This document shows, one piece after another, positions 27,801 to 38,556 of a DNA stretch of 64,000 nucleotides. The notes beneath the pieces were generated by a model. That model ran no database searches, had not been told where the DNA came from, and saw only the letters and a program-made list of their open reading frames with translations. The stretch is from the NCBI GenBank assembly GCA_026874595.1, contig CM049307.1, positions 31,979,862-32,043,861 on the forward strand. Direction: 5' to 3'. This stretch comes from Sipunculus nudus. Its lineage: Eukaryota; Annelida; Sipuncula; Golfingiida; Sipunculidae. How positions within the stretch are numbered: the stretch's first letter is position 1; each line of letters opens with the position of its first letter. A program made the translations under genes and the position numbers.

Positions 27801-29343
27801 GCAGTTTCACTGATAAGTGATACAAAAGCTGAATTTGACATACCTTATTTCTACAGCTAGCTTTCCCACTGGCCCAAATGTATGAAAAGCTGAAACATAA
27901 GTAAAAGGAAAATACATAAATTTTTATTCATTGATAGTAAATGAAACATGTATAATGGGCAATTTTAAATATTCTCAATAAAGAAATTTCATGAAATTCT
28001 GTCTATGGATGCACAAGTGCAGATGCATCTGCTAATGAATATTCATTTTTTTGTCTTTATAATACTGTGATGCTATATGAGTGAAGTGCACCATACAGAA
28101 TCATTTAAGTGGATGTTATTTTCTACAGAAAATGAATCTTGATGTAATAGGATAGTACGGCACCCACCAAGAAATTCAAATGAGCGTTTTTTGGATGTGA
28201 TTGCCGACTTCATCAGCAGGTTGCAGGAGATGTTGGTCAGGAAGGCAGCACCCAACAATAGTAGCATCCCAAGGATGACGCCACACTAAAATACAAGGAA
28301 GGAAAATCATGAAAATTAATACAGAGGACAACAATCAAATTACGACACCAACAACAGTAACATTGCCTAGATGACCCCACACTAAAAACTGAAATTTATT
28401 CAGTGAAGGAAAACCATGGAAATTAATACAGAGCCAAACAACAGTATTTATTTTAATATTAACAAATATATGCAGGTAAACTTGAAATTAAATGTATTAA
28501 AGAAATCTGTATTTGAAATATCCTGCATTTATAGGTTCAAACAAATATACATCTATTTAATTTTATTTCACCTCAGATATGCCATGAATCTGAGTAAATG
28601 ATGACTGTACATAGTAATACCTTTATTATTTCAATACATTGGATGAGGAGCTGTGAAGCAAGAAAAAAATCAGTTGATTAAAACCATTATAAGCCAATAA
28701 TATTTATCAACTGGAAGTAAGCAGACATGTAAAAGTGATGTCCCACATGTGACCCTGCACCGTTTGTGACAATCAATCAATATAAAACAGGTATGATCAA
28801 CAAGCTGTGCACTACAGAACATGAAGGATTATCCATGTAATATATAACATCATTGATTCTCCTGACAAGCACAGCTGCTAACAAAAGGTCACAGCTCAAA
28901 CTGTCAGCTTAGACCCACTATAATCTGTATCACTCTGTTGTTCCATGCTGATCTATTTTAGATCACTATTACAATAAGTACGGATACTGCAAAACAGCTT
29001 CAAATGATTACCCTTTTTATGTGACAAAACTAGGAAATCTTAGGATAATACAGTGAAAGCTCGCCCAACAACCATCTAAGTGAAACAACAACCATGTTTT
29101 GACATTTCCTAATTTTTTTACGCTCTTTCTATAAGACCTCACATGGACGACCACCTTGCAAATACAACCACTTTGTCAATGCCCAATGGTGTTTGTAAAT
29201 AGATGTTTTACTGTATATGAGAAGGTATATAATATAGTGTTACCTACCTGTTTCATACAGAAGGGCATCGCCAGCACACTGACGCCGATGATACTGTTGC
29301 CCAGGTTGATGACATAGGGCCAGTGTGCCTGTGTCACCCCCAT
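1319..29343 (-). CDS. SLC38A10: SLC38A10-like amino acid transporter, 5' nine coding exons (partial gene)
   Basis: Multi-pass transporter of the SLC38 (SNAT) branch of the amino acid/auxin permease superfamily; vertebrate SLC38A10 is a sodium-coupled neutral amino acid transporter 10 with a long C-terminal tail. The exons, read right to left, are 29343-29248, 28285-28168, 27889-27844, 21249-21156, 20541-20401, 19459-19338, 18609-18507, 18029-17847 and 1439-1319. They join in phase to give 341 codons plus one base. The N-terminal motif NSIIGVSVLAMPFCMKQCGV, the TM3 stretch GMLLGTC, and PCRASL before a cytoplasmic loop match the SLC38A10 pattern. About nine hydrophobic segments are visible. The remaining TM segments and tail would lie left of position 1319 and beyond the window. 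The first coding exon has a good splice acceptor six bases upstream of the ATG, so an untranslated first exon should exist further right. Family assignment is firm; transport activity is inferred from homology. Confidence 0.93.
1440..7186. other. Left third of the 16.4-kb SLC38A10 intron 8, mostly unique
   Basis: AT-rich and without a clear mobile element. It holds a compound palindrome at 3124-3216, a small GC-rich patch to about 3370, and a 142-codon minus-strand ORF at 5833-6261 that I cannot assign. No exon-like homology to SLC38A10 was seen. Confidence 0.5.
3124..3216. repeat. Compound inverted repeat (three nested or adjacent stems)
   Basis: Three perfect arms: CCTTGTTAT (3124-3132) with ATAACAAGG (3167-3175); inside it GGTAAACA (3146-3153) with TGTTTACC (3159-3166); and directly next to it GCCGCGTG (3175-3182) with CACGCGGC (3209-3216). 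The stretch is much more GC-rich than its surroundings. It could be a cruciform-forming element remnant or a structured RNA; nothing decides between them. Confidence 0.6.
7187..10782 (+). mobile_element. Family A1 element, interrupted by a family B insertion
   Basis: Starts AACAAATGACCCATGGGTCA, with a perfect palindrome, and ends with the TAGCTCAG...CTGAGCTA hairpin after a GGACGGAC stretch. The body is 337-bp-type tandem units carrying GGTGGCACCACC and CCATGGAGACTTTTCATGG-like text. Removing the family B copy (8024-9746) leaves ~1.87 kb that reads continuously across the junction inside an A-rich run. No coding capacity; non-autonomous. Confidence 0.8.
8024..9746 (+). mobile_element. Family B element with 180-bp tandem core
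   Basis: 5' end ACTAGATGTGTCGGAACGAC, with hairpin GTGTCG/CGACAC. The core has about nine ~180-bp units, each with a GTCATTATCT...CAGGCC...CATGAAATTTTCTA pattern. The 3' end is a GACGGA-rich stretch and a hairpin with arms TATGCCCCGGCCAC and GTGGCGGGGGCATA, 13 of 14 pairs, 3-base loop. Units at 8761-9121 and 9122-9482 repeat as a ~361-bp dimer. Terminal hairpins plus a tandem core are typical of bivalve pearl/HINE elements; that class is inferred. Confidence 0.85.
10783..13347. other. SLC38A10 intron 8, unique AT-rich stretch
   Basis: No exon, RNA gene or repeat boundary recognised between the A1 and A2 elements. Short poly-A/T runs only. Confidence 0.5.
13348..15998 (+). mobile_element. Family A2 element, uninterrupted copy (~2.65 kb)
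   Basis: Starts AACAAGGGACCTATGGGTC and ends with the shared hairpin TAGCTCAG...CTGAGCTAA after a GGACGGACGGAC stretch at about 15905-15950. The termini are those of family A1 but the body differs. The body also holds two diverged internal units of ~700 bp (compare 14700-15200 with 15370-15870). No transposition gene seen. A second copy lies at 21814-27750 and a short one at 57489-58578. Confidence 0.82.
16014..17195 (+). mobile_element. Family D element with ~280-bp units
   Basis: 5' end ACTAGAATACGGTAGTCGAC, hairpin GTAGTCG/CGACTAC with a 5-base loop. Three to four diverged ~280-bp units contain GGTGGCGCCACC and GATAAGTCAAACC. The 3' end at 17162-17194 is a hairpin of GTATCCGC against GCGAATAC. 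It abuts the A2 element (16 bp away). A reverse copy lies at 55156-56647. Confidence 0.8.
17196..17696. other. Intron 8 of SLC38A10, AT-rich, no feature seen
   Basis: Poly-A-rich sequence between the D element and the 33-bp tandem repeat. Confidence 0.5.
17697..17815. repeat. 33-bp tandem repeat beside SLC38A10 exon 8 donor
   Basis: About 3.6 copies of a 33-bp unit (ACTTCATACAAACTAACTGT then ACATAACAAT and a few bases), starting ~32 bp beyond the exon 8 donor in the intron. On the minus strand the unit is in frame with exon 8 and has no stop. Confidence 0.85.
17847..18029 (-). CDS. SLC38A10: SLC38A10 coding exon 8
   Basis: Acceptor GTTTCAG, donor GTGAGA; 183 bp, phase 0 at both ends, residues 241-301. 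It encodes VGYFGYVAF, a polar loop, then FGFVLSVAISFPLVIFPCRA, the helix ending in the family's PCR motif. The frame stays open far into the following intron, through a 33-bp tandem repeat. Confidence 0.93.
18507..18609 (-). CDS. SLC38A10: SLC38A10 coding exon 7
   Basis: Acceptor CCTACAG, donor GTAAGT; 103 bp, residues 206-240. It encodes TQLFVMYDALPEPSLKQM, matching the family's QVLPTYDSLDEPSVK loop, then a hydrophobic run (ISLCTVVYLA) that continues into exon 8. A short fragment resembling its first bases and acceptor recurs at about 18697-18715. Confidence 0.92.
18722..18800. repeat. (TA)n microsatellite
   Basis: About 39 TA dinucleotides, almost perfect, in the intron between SLC38A10 exons 7 and 6. 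Length is likely variable and hard to sequence exactly. Confidence 0.95.
19338..19459 (-). CDS. SLC38A10: SLC38A10 coding exon 6
   Basis: Acceptor TTTGTAG, donor GTAAGA; 122 bp, residues 166-205 plus two bases of a threonine. It carries a polar, probably extracellular, loop with tryptophans followed by GVFKCLPIFSLAFGCQ, the family's GVFRCIPIFGMSFACQ segment. Confidence 0.92.
20401..20541 (-). CDS. SLC38A10: SLC38A10 coding exon 5 (TM4-TM5)
   Basis: Acceptor TGTTACAG, donor GTGAGT; 141 bp, phase 0 at both ends, residues 119-165. It contains two hydrophobic stretches, FLMVFLGLFVALPLGLL and ISIGFYAVFVAEV, separated by a short polar turn with serines and asparagine. The ALPLGLL motif corresponds to the VLPLSLQ region of the family. 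Confidence 0.92.
20939..20968. repeat. Poly-C tract
   Basis: Near-uninterrupted C run with two A breaks, within SLC38A10 intron 4 (between exons 5 and 4). Confidence 0.9.
21156..21249 (-). CDS. SLC38A10: SLC38A10 coding exon 4 (TM3)
   Basis: Acceptor TTTTCAG, donor GTAAGT; 94 bp, residues 87-118. It encodes SIIGMLLGTCIAFHVIIGDV, the third membrane segment with the family's GTCIAF and IGD motifs. The intron before it (21250-27843) was enlarged by nested repeats. Confidence 0.92.
22874..23553 (+). mobile_element. Family C element nested in a family B unit
   Basis: Starts ACTAGAATATTAGCA and ends with a hairpin formed by TAGCCCATCAGCC and GCTGAGGGCTA (one bulged base), preceded by GGACGGATGGATGGACAGAC. 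The body has GGTGGCGCCACC and the phrases AGGTCAAGATCACC and TGAACTTGACC. A reverse copy at 51776-52516 has the same ends. Confidence 0.8.
23872..25455. mobile_element. hAT-like TIR element with 8-bp target duplication
   Basis: Begins CAGGGTTGGCAAATTTTAGG and ends GGGCAGCCTAAAACCCAACC CTG; the termini are imperfect inverted repeats (CAGGGTTGG...TTTTAGGC). It is flanked by CTGCTCAC at 23864-23871 and 25456-25463. Subterminal GGTTTTA/TAAAACC motifs are numerous. An 8-bp duplication with CAGGG termini is the hAT signature. 1584 bp with no long ORF, so non-autonomous or decayed. Confidence 0.85.
24306..24322. repeat. Poly-G tract
   Basis: About 16 G in a row inside the hAT-like element. Confidence 0.9.
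27844..27889 (-). CDS. SLC38A10: SLC38A10 coding exon 3 (micro-exon, 46 bp)
   Basis: A 46-bp exon too short to stand out as an ORF. Acceptor TGTTTCAG, donor GTATGT. With the carried base it encodes AFHTFGPVGKLAVEI plus part of a serine, matching the AFHAYGKAGKMLVE region of SLC38A10 ahead of TM3. Phases agree with both neighbours. It lies only ~94 bp from the end of a family A2 repeat at 27750. Confidence 0.9.
28168..28285 (-). CDS. SLC38A10: SLC38A10 coding exon 2 (TM2)
   Basis: Acceptor TTTTAG, donor GTGGGT; 118 bp, entering phase 0 and leaving one base over. It encodes residues 33-71: CGVILGMLLLLGAAFLTN, a hydrophobic second helix, followed by a basic stretch (KSAITSKKR) that fits the cytoplasmic loop after TM2. 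The opening CGV continues MKQ from exon 1, as in the family. Confidence 0.92.
28286..29247. other. SLC38A10 intron 1, with a possible MITE
   Basis: Unique AT-rich intron. At about 29049-29214, TACAGTGAAAGCTC and TGTTTTACTGTA form short inverted ends next to TA, resembling the MITE at 63774. No exon seen. Confidence 0.4.
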
Positions 29344-29349
29344 GTTTAC
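29248..29349 (-). CDS. SLC38A10: SLC38A10 first coding exon (start codon)
   Basis: The ATG is at 29343-29341, and residues 1-32 include the NSIIGVSVLAMPF stretch that forms the start of TM1, a substrate-site helix in this fold. The exon ends in MKQ followed by a GTAGGT donor, phase 0. Upstream, a pyrimidine-rich tract ending TTGACAG abuts 29349, leaving six untranslated bases before the ATG. This is why a separate 5' UTR exon is expected. The N-terminus is a few residues shorter than in vertebrates. Known family: SLC38A10. Confidence 0.93.
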
Positions 29350-31982
29350 CTGTCAAGGAAACAAACTGACTGTTAGTCACCCCTGATAAAGTGTCATGAT
29401 CTCTCATCACTCTGACATAGATCAGTTAGGCCCTTGGAGTTGTGATTTAAGATCTTATTTTTAACCTCCTTGTTTAAGCACTGGACTGTTCCCTTTAAAC
29501 ATCATAGCTAACTCTGACATGGATCCAATAGTGAATAAAATTTCATTGTTTTTAATTCATGTTACTCAAATTTAAGACAAATACCTTTATTTTTTAAATT
29601 TATCCTTATTAACTGTGGTGCCAGATACACTATAATGAAGGATTTACATCTGCATTGATACTTGCATGGAAACATTACACAAAAAGAAAATCAAAGGAGA
29701 AATTTAACCTCAGAAATGTTTTGTACTTGGCTTGTAATGAAAAGCCGACTCATAAGCTTTTCCCAAATAACTGATGGGAGCCCTTTGTCTCAAGATCAAC
29801 AGTATACATTGATGTACAGATTGGAGACTGCTGACAAACAATCTGAATCATATATGTTGCTTATTGAGGAAGTTCCAAAGTGGTAAATAAGTACTTAAAC
29901 TTATTGTGATGTTATGAAATACTGAACTTAAAAAGACATAGCATATACATTTATGTCAGGTTCCATTTGCCGTTAATTAAAAAAAAGATATAGGCTATTA
30001 AGACAGTCGGCTGTGCCAGCATACGTTGCCCTGGTACAAATACTGTCTGTTCAGGTCTGTAGCCTTAAGAAGTAATTGTTTGACAAGTATGAAATGAATA
30101 AACGCCCAAATTTATTTTCCCAATAAAATTAAAACAATCTGTTACTAGAACTAAATATAACATTTCTGCGTCATTTATGCTTAAGCATATAGCCGTGGAA
30201 CAATGTGACCTGTGGGACTTGAAAATTTGCAGCTAGAAATTCCTTATCATAATTGTTTAGCAGACATTAACATTCCATTAGAAAATTCAAACTGTTTATT
30301 AAAACAGAAAGTCTTTTTGGCTGTACACCTTATTCATGAAATTTTCGTGTTATGAGGCTGAGGAAATGAAGTCAGTTTGACCAGGAAAATCTAGCTGCTC
30401 ACGGTGACAGTTGCCACAACATACTTGTTTGACCAGTATCGAAAGATTAAACATCCAGATTCCCGTACTGAGAAAATATAAAATAATTGATAATTGAAAT
30501 TGTTCTGTTCATCTATGTTGTAACATTTTCGTATGAATAATAGTGTGATAGTGAGTCATTCAGTCACAAGAAACATCCCGCTTTTGTCAAAGTATATTCC
30601 CAGGCTGAGGCTTATTATAATACTGCAACTTGCAAGGTCATATGGCTGTGAGGCACGAATAGTATGAGGGGATTTTCCTATTCAAATTAAAACATATGAC
30701 ACGTTCAGTCCAGTGCAGAAATATGCAAATAAAAGAAATGGTCACCTTCAATTGGCTCGACTTGTTTGCTGTGAGAGGGTGCATCAATAGGCATATTTGT
30801 TTGAGTTTGGGGAGACCCGCAATAAGTTACTTCTAATCGTAATAGCATACTCTAACATAATATAATCTGATTACGCTAAAATATTTTTCTATGAACAGAA
30901 TAAAAACAGCTTCCTTTCCTGGCATTGCCGAAGGATATTCCCCTGATTAAATGTAATCACACGGCATAATATGAATAAAGGTTAACCTTTTGGCATTTTG
31001 GGTACACCCACTGAGCAGGTGACACCTGTAATAGGGTCACTGCGTGCAACCAAGCAAGCGCCCTGTACTGTTTGCAATGGAAGGCACCATTTTTTTTACA
31101 ATGAATGTGGGTACAAGTGCACCATCGCAAATTAAAATTAAAGGATTCTTGCTTTCTGAGTTCATTGCCAAATTAAAAAATGGTCATATCAAGCAACTTA
31201 GTAATAACAATGCTATAGTCATTTTTCAGTTTATGCAGGCTCAGTGTCAAGTAAAAAATTTACATTCCCGCTTGGGAATTCCAAGTCAAAACCTGGCATT
31301 CCTGACTGCAAAATTAGCTTTCTCGGGAATACGGTAATGTAATATTTCAATCCCTGATTTAATAAAAAATTAAATTACTTAATTACAATACAAATTAAAT
31401 TTTAAATGTTTTGTACATTATGTCAATAAAAATTAAATTAAATAATAATTCCCATAATGATAAGGCTATACACACAATAAAAACCATGTCATGATTCCCA
31501 GTTGAGATTTAAAATACCCAGCGATAATCATGCAAACTTATGTCACTGCAGTCTCGACCCCTGGAACTGGACATGAATGCAACAAACTTGAAATTACAGC
31601 CGTTTCTTATATTATCGCTCAGCGATCAGTATTTACGGGAACTGACAAAGAAAATACGGTTTTAGTTTGACACAAGTTTGTATATGGATATTCACTTACG
31701 TGCTGTCTTTAAAATCAGCTACTCCCGGATGTTATCAATAAGAACTACATGTTGTTTACATGTGCTACTGTCGATTTATATGTATGACGTCTCAATCTGT
31801 TGGATACAAACACTTCGGCATCAGACGTGGCCAACTCACTGCTGCCCCCTACTGACTAATTATGTAATAAGTGCAGGTTGTCGCTCCTTTTTGTCTGCAT
31901 GTCAAATCATAAATGTATTTATTGTTTACGACAAGCATACTGCTTACCTAGGCTTTGGAGCAGGGAGATGGTTACTGTTTAT

Positions 31983-32162
31983 CAGAAGCGGATCTGGGGA
32001 AGGGGGGATCCAGGGGGTCCGGACCCCCCTTTTTCATCAGAAACTTTTTTTTGCGGCCTGGACCCCCCCCCCCCCACCCCAGACCCGTGGACCTTATTTT
32101 TAGGGTTTTAGGGTTTCCTTAATTGGTTGGATCCCCCCTTTTCCAAAATCCTGGATCCGCCC
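31983..32162. mobile_element. Small TIR element (MITE), hAT-like
   Basis: Starts CAGAAGCGGATCTGGGG; its right end GGATCCGCCC mirrors it (GGGCGGATCC). Flanked by CTGTTTAT at 31975-31982 and 32163-32170, an 8-bp duplication. About 180 bp with G/C runs inside. The last three bases of the usual terminus overlap the duplication, so the exact right edge is uncertain. Confidence 0.6.
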
Positions 32163-33676
32163 CTGTTTATGCCTGTCAGTGGCTATAGGGGGTTCTTATT
32201 TAAGTTAAAACATGGTTTAAACCCCCTACCCTTGAAACAGTGACAGGGGTGGGTTCAGGATTTTGGGGAGGGGTGTGTTGCGGAATCCACATCTGTGATA
32301 CAATTAATATATATATTGAGAGATGCAGAGCAAATCGGAATGAAGCGTCTTGGGACGAGACAAGGGAGGGATAAATGTAAGCCTACGTTTGTAGCCTACT
32401 GAGGAACTTAAAATTTATAGGCCTAATCTTTGGACATAGGCCTATATAGACTATACCCTAAAATAAAGGTTTCACAACTCCGGGGGAGTTTCGAGAAAAA
32501 CACCAAAATAAGATAATAAGAGGGTTTCGACCCCTAGCCCAATGGATAAGAGTCAAGCTGTTCAGGCGCAAACCTTCCGAGTCAGTTTTTATATCATCAT
32601 TATATGCCTAAATATAAAACGTAAAATCTCAAGTGGACTTCGGATCCAGAGGGGTCTTGACCAACCCCCTTTGAGCCACCGTAGTCTTTTTTCCAGGGGT
32701 TTAACCCAATTTTACTGTCTGGACCCCTCCCTCAAAAGGATATTTTTTAATGTTTTCTGTTAGTCTTCATGGTTTGGATCGACCCTCCCCTAGCTCTCCA
32801 ATATGGCTCTACCTTAGCCTCTTAGTTAAGCCTACATGCTATATATATAAAGGTATTTATATGGTGTAGGCACGAGCGTAAATGAGTATACAGAAATATT
32901 TGCACTCGTCAATGGTGAATTTATTTGTACACCTAAGCGCCTAAAAAAACTGGGGTTTAATGTTATAAAAATTATAGGCCTACTATGTAAAAATTGCATT
33001 CGTTACATTTTATCACCTCCTAATTAGCCTAAGGCGTGAAAGATTGTAGAATCAGATTCTAAACAAGTCTTATTGGCTGTAACATCATCCACTTGTAAGC
33101 ATTGCCGCATATGTTCCAAGACACCAAAGCGCGGGAATGGTTATTGACCAGAGAGGCGCTATCTGGTGGAAGATCAGAGAACCACTAACAAAACATGTAG
33201 CCATTCATGTGCTCAGAGAGCGCTTACCGCCATATGGCACTGTCAAAATGTAGCATTTTTCCTTTAAAAAATTCTTATCAAGATGGTGATCTAACATGTG
33301 CTGCCATCTGCCTTTAGATCAGTAAACAAGGCAGCTCTTTATATGGGGGATTTGCCTTGATCTAAAAAAAAAACAAATATATTTTCTAGAGATGCAAATT
33401 AAAGTATCCAAAGACGCACGGATGGACTCCATGCAAAAACGATTGTAGGTGTCGCCATTTGTCATTTACATAAGATATACCAAAACTGAGGATCATGAAG
33501 CCCCTTTGTAGCACATTATACAAAGAATATTTATATAATGTTAAAAAGGTGCTATCTTGATAACAGCTTATCGATGTCTCACTTCTTGAGGTACATATTC
33601 CCCCTACTTTGTTTAACAGAAGAATAAACATAATGATCCCTCAGGTAAACATTGTAATCTATATAGTTGTAAATTA

Positions 33677-33722
33677 TGAGAGAAAGAGAGCGAGAGAGAG
33701 AGAGAGGGGGGGGGGGGGGGGT
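33677..33722. repeat. GA microsatellite running into poly-G
   Basis: A 46-base, nearly pure purine tract: GAGAGA-type repeats followed by ~17 G. It could adopt triplex or quadruplex structure (inference). Confidence 0.9.
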
Positions 33723-33839
33723 CGTAGCGAGAGTGGTAAGGGTTGGGTAAAGAACAAATGGTTCCTTTGTGTATGGTGCATGGGGCACAGCTTTTTATAT
33801 GATTATTGGAGAACTGGTATTACAGAAGAAATTTTTATA

Positions 33840-33915
33840 TTTTATTGATATTATTATCATTGTTATTAATAATATTTATTATTAATAATTATTTATAATT
33901 ATTAATATTTACTAG
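33840..33915. repeat. AT-only near-palindromes
   Basis: Overlapping near-perfect inverted repeats made of ATTAATAAT-type words. Confidence 0.6.
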
Positions 33916-34112
33916 CAATTACCAGATTTGGGGCGAGCAGGTAGTTCTGATGTCAAATAGTCTTTCATAGTTGAATGTCTTAGTTGTACAATGTACCGTC
34001 ATAAGATCTCTTCGAAGACAACATTTGGTGTAAGTGTTCTGTCTTGAGTTGACCTTATGTCTGAGCCTGGATGACTTGGACGAATATCTTCCGGTAAGAA
34101 CGGTGGAATGTT

Positions 34113-35091
34113 TTTGGACGAACCCGGGGCATATGTATGTCGAAAATCACGGCAATCCTTACGGTGGTATCAGAGGAGATACAGAAAATCACAAAAACCG
34201 CGTTTCGCTATTAATATATAGATCACTTATATATGTATGGTGCTATGCATAAAAAAAATCTTAGTGAAGCCATGAGATTGGCCTGAGAATATTTCGGAGA
34301 AGTTGATATAATAAATGAAAACATTTTTATATGAAAATATATTATGTTCAATGTCGCTATTTAAAGTTGCCCTCCCTGCCCGCCAATCCGCCAGTAAAAG
34401 AACCTGTTATCTTGCATGGTATAGTACAGTAGCGCTGAAACGTGTTCTCGATTATTGCATCCCCTTTTCACACACAAAAAACTGAGCAGTCACATGGTCT
34501 GGCAATCCCGTTGCGCAGATAATTGTAGTAGCTTTAAAGTGGTACATTTAATGGTTGTATATTTTCTTAAATATCGTCCACTCCCAAAGAACATTCCTTT
34601 TTGAAAGCAGGGCCAATGTTTTCCAGTGAGACAGTCACTGCATTCACTATCGTTTAGGTAATGATTATTTTAAAGATCCCCTTTTGAGCATACTCAAATC
34701 TCGCCTATGAAGGGATTCCTTGCGCACAATAGACCTTATCCCTGCGCGGAGGTTGCCTTTTGAGAAGGGATCACCAATGGGGATTATTACGGACTAGTGA
34801 CCGCGAAATGCACGAAAACCCCACATAGAGCCCCAAGAGAAAGTTCGGTCCCAGCATCAAATACGTCATGTTCGTTGTGTTACCAGGCCCGAACGCACAA
34901 AAAGGAGCACCCGTCGGGGTAAATATTTAAATTATTAAGTATATGCATGTAATACGCTAATATTGACAATAAAATTGGGTGAAATATCTACGGACAAACC
35001 CATAGCATATGTATGTCGAAAATCACTGCAATCCATACGGTGGTATCAGAGGAGATATGAAAAAATTACAAAAATCGCATTATGATATTAA
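34113..35091 (+). repeat. Pair of diverged direct repeats
   Basis: About 100 bp at 34113-34212 recur at 34990-35091: both read GCATATGTATGTCGAAAATC, then ACGGTGGTATCAGAGGAGAT, then AAAATCGC or AAAACCGC and ATTAATAT. The DNA between them is not repeated. Possibly ends or units of an old element. Confidence 0.7.
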
Positions 35092-38000
35092 TATTAGATT
35101 ATTTTTTATACCCTAGGTCCTTAATTATGATTATATGTTTGGATAAATTTATATCTGTTAAAACATAATTGAAAATTCCATTTTAGAAATAAACTTAAAG
35201 TAACAATATTTTTCATTTGAATGGTTCATGAAAATATTTCTACTTCGTATTCAATTTTATTATTTACAGTTTATATTGTTTCCATATAGTTCTCTGATCG
35301 CTAAAATATAAAGTAAATGTGCAAATAACCGGCAACATTCTTGCTGCCAGTAGCTGCTGATGTCCCGGTAATATCCTTACCCTCTTATTCCAGGTATGAA
35401 TTGTTCTGGAAAATTGGTATCGTAACTCAGGATTAATGGGATTTCAATCACATCCCCCCTCCACTCACCTTCTCCTAGAAATCCTGAACTGGATTTAACT
35501 ATAAGCTGCCAGTAATGATAAATATATATACATATAACCAGAGCGTAAAAATATATATTATTTGTAAGGAATCAAACGACTGTAAGCATCGTGTTTACTA
35601 ATTAGTTTCGCACCGTTGTACGGCACTCTTCAGAACGGTATGACGTGAGGGGTTGTACATTGAACATCTGGTTGTTCACTGAAGTTCACTGAACAACGTG
35701 CCTAATCTGGATAACTCCTTGTGTTGGGTTAACGTGAGAGCAATTGTAATAGGAGGAATACATTCCTGAAGATATGATCCGATTGACAATTATCTTTGCA
35801 TAGTGTAATACAAGTATATAAAGGTGTGGATGAGAAATGATATTTATGACTCAATCCCAAATATAGTTTTTTGCCTGGCACTAATTGTTATTTTAATGAG
35901 TGTTTGTTTCCAAAGCGTGAACTAAAATCCAGGTGAAGCCACAGACCGAATGCCAAAGCTGAATTGATCCAAGATAAAAGTTGATTAGATTTGATTATCA
36001 ACTCTTTATGATTTTATACTAAATATGATGATGCAATATTATTCTGAGTGCAAAGAAAGTTGCAAAATTCTTTATTACATTTCATGAGGGAATAATTGTT
36101 TAAATGCGGCCCATGCATTATTTCTTATATATATAGGAAGCAAGGCAAAGTATTTATTGAAAAACCTAGGACTCAAAGTAAGGCGTGACTTCCAACGTGT
36201 TTCATTGATGTTTTTACCTTGTACCCATCGAATATGAATTCCCGTGGCCTGAAGGATTTCAACATCTATTGCACCTTCTGCAACTAGTTCTTTATTGAAC
36301 TGGAGGTAATGTGCACACATTTTTTAACTTATACCATACATATTAGGGGGAAAATTGTGTGTCTCCACATGAAAGAGGGATAAACCCACATTTACTATAT
36401 GACATTTTATTTAATTTACATACACCTAGCTGCAGTAAAATATGATCTAGAACTTATCAATGGAATTGTATGTTGTCTTCGAGTTAAACGAAATCAAAAG
36501 ATTACTTATATGGATTTCTGAATCGGTCCTGATTGAAAAATAAGACGAGTAAAAAAAAAGCAAGAAAAAAAAAAACAGTTTTCGTTATTAACCATGCACG
36601 GTTGAGGGTATTCCAAGAATGTTTAAAGGTGGCGCCACCGGTTTTGTATATGAGACAATTCTATATTTGTAAATTTCAGGCCGATACGTCTAACCACTCC
36701 TGAGACAAGTGCATTTTCACCTTCACGCACGGATGGAGGCCACTCGAAAACATGTAATTGTAGGTGACGCAACTAGTCTTGCACAAGATATGAAGATATA
36801 TCCAAGACATCATAACAAAAAATAAAAGGCCGATACGTCAAACCACTCCTGAGATAAGTGCATGAATGTATTTTACGAATATACGTGAATGTACGTGGCG
36901 CTATACCTGACGCTACATGAAATGATTGCAGGCGACGCAACCTGTCTTTGCTAGGCACCAGTTCACATGTCACCCTGTAACGGTGCCGAGCTAAAGAAAA
37001 TTCTGTTCAGTAGTTTGAGAGGTTCGACGAAACCGTTAGCAGGTGCGGTACCCAGCTAAAACATAATAATCGTGAAACGTTTCAGTGGATATATATTAGT
37101 TTCAGCCAAAGAGCTTTATTTCTAGTCTCAGAACCGGACGTGGACCATCGAGTGAATTTGACAGTACACGTATTTGACAGGATCGGGTTCATGGCTTAAA
37201 TTGCCGACGAATGTCAGAGCTAGAATCGTGTCATTGTCGACGATTTCGTGAAGAAGGTGGATTGTGATGGCACTTTTGAAAGATTAATTTCAGATTATTT
37301 TGTATATTGATCAATGTAATGCTAGAACAGACGGCTGCATGCATTGCTGCAATATGCATGATACCTCAATAAACTATTCGGAGATGTTTGACCTCAGAGC
37401 CTGCGGCCAGTTCCCAGTAATCAAGATATAGTATCAGTCTATCACTAAACAGAAGTCTCGGCCCCTCATGTTATGACTGTTTTCATCTGTGGTAGAAAAA
37501 AAGGGACAGGGACGTTAATAAAGTTTGTTATTGAAAAAAATGTAAATGCGAACGGTTTTTTTTGTCACCAGCATGCACTTAATGACTCCCCCATAGCTAA
37601 ATGTTCTAACGCTTGCGGAATCATGCGCTCTCGGGTGCTCTAGACTCTTTTTCTCAAGTGGCTATTTTTTTTTAAATTGTGATTTTTTAAAAATTTATTA
37701 TCTCTTTTAATAAAGTTTCACCTGCTCGTTTAAAAATAAAACGTTAATCTCCTGTTAAATAACACCGATAATGGCTAATTTTCACAACAGAAACATATGC
37801 GCTGTCATACTACATAGGGACCGACTTCTTGAAAATCACTTGCATTTTCACGCTTGGTTCTATGTCAACTTTTAAAAATTTATATATTTTTAAAAGTTAG
37901 AATTCTTTTTACGCATGATATATATATTATTTAAATCTTTTAACCGTAAAAGTTAAGTAAAAACAAGATTGTATATATCTTATGATAATTAATTATATTA

Positions 38001-38458
38001 TCTAAGATCTATGGGGCATATCACATTTCAGAATAACCCATCATGTACATGTTATAATCAAGAAATCAGAGTTTTATTTAAAATTGTTCATAACACGGAC
38101 CACATTTATTTCAGCTTCACTCTCAGAAACAGGCCATGAGATCTTCGAAATAACATCAGCCATTTTATTTAATAGTTTCGGCTTCTTGGGCGTCAATATA
38201 AGGGGGGGGGGGGGATGGGGGTATATGATTTATGTAATAATCCCCCCACGAAATTCAGAAAATAATATTTATATATTGGAAATGAAATATTTCATAATTA
38301 GAAATATGCACTTAAGTTTAATTTCTGAGTTTAATATGAAATATTTTATATGCAAACCTGATTTAGAATTAACGGATACTGGAAACAGAATACTTTATTT
38401 TTTAAAACCTTATACTAAATTGTTATATATTTAAAGTTTCACAAATCCAATTAAAATG

Positions 38459-38462
<4 letters not shown>

Positions 38463-38553
<91 letters not shown>
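38463..38553. repeat. (TA)n microsatellite, two blocks
   Basis: Two near-perfect AT runs separated by GCC at about 38507-38509. Confidence 0.95.
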
Positions 38554-38556
<3 letters not shown>

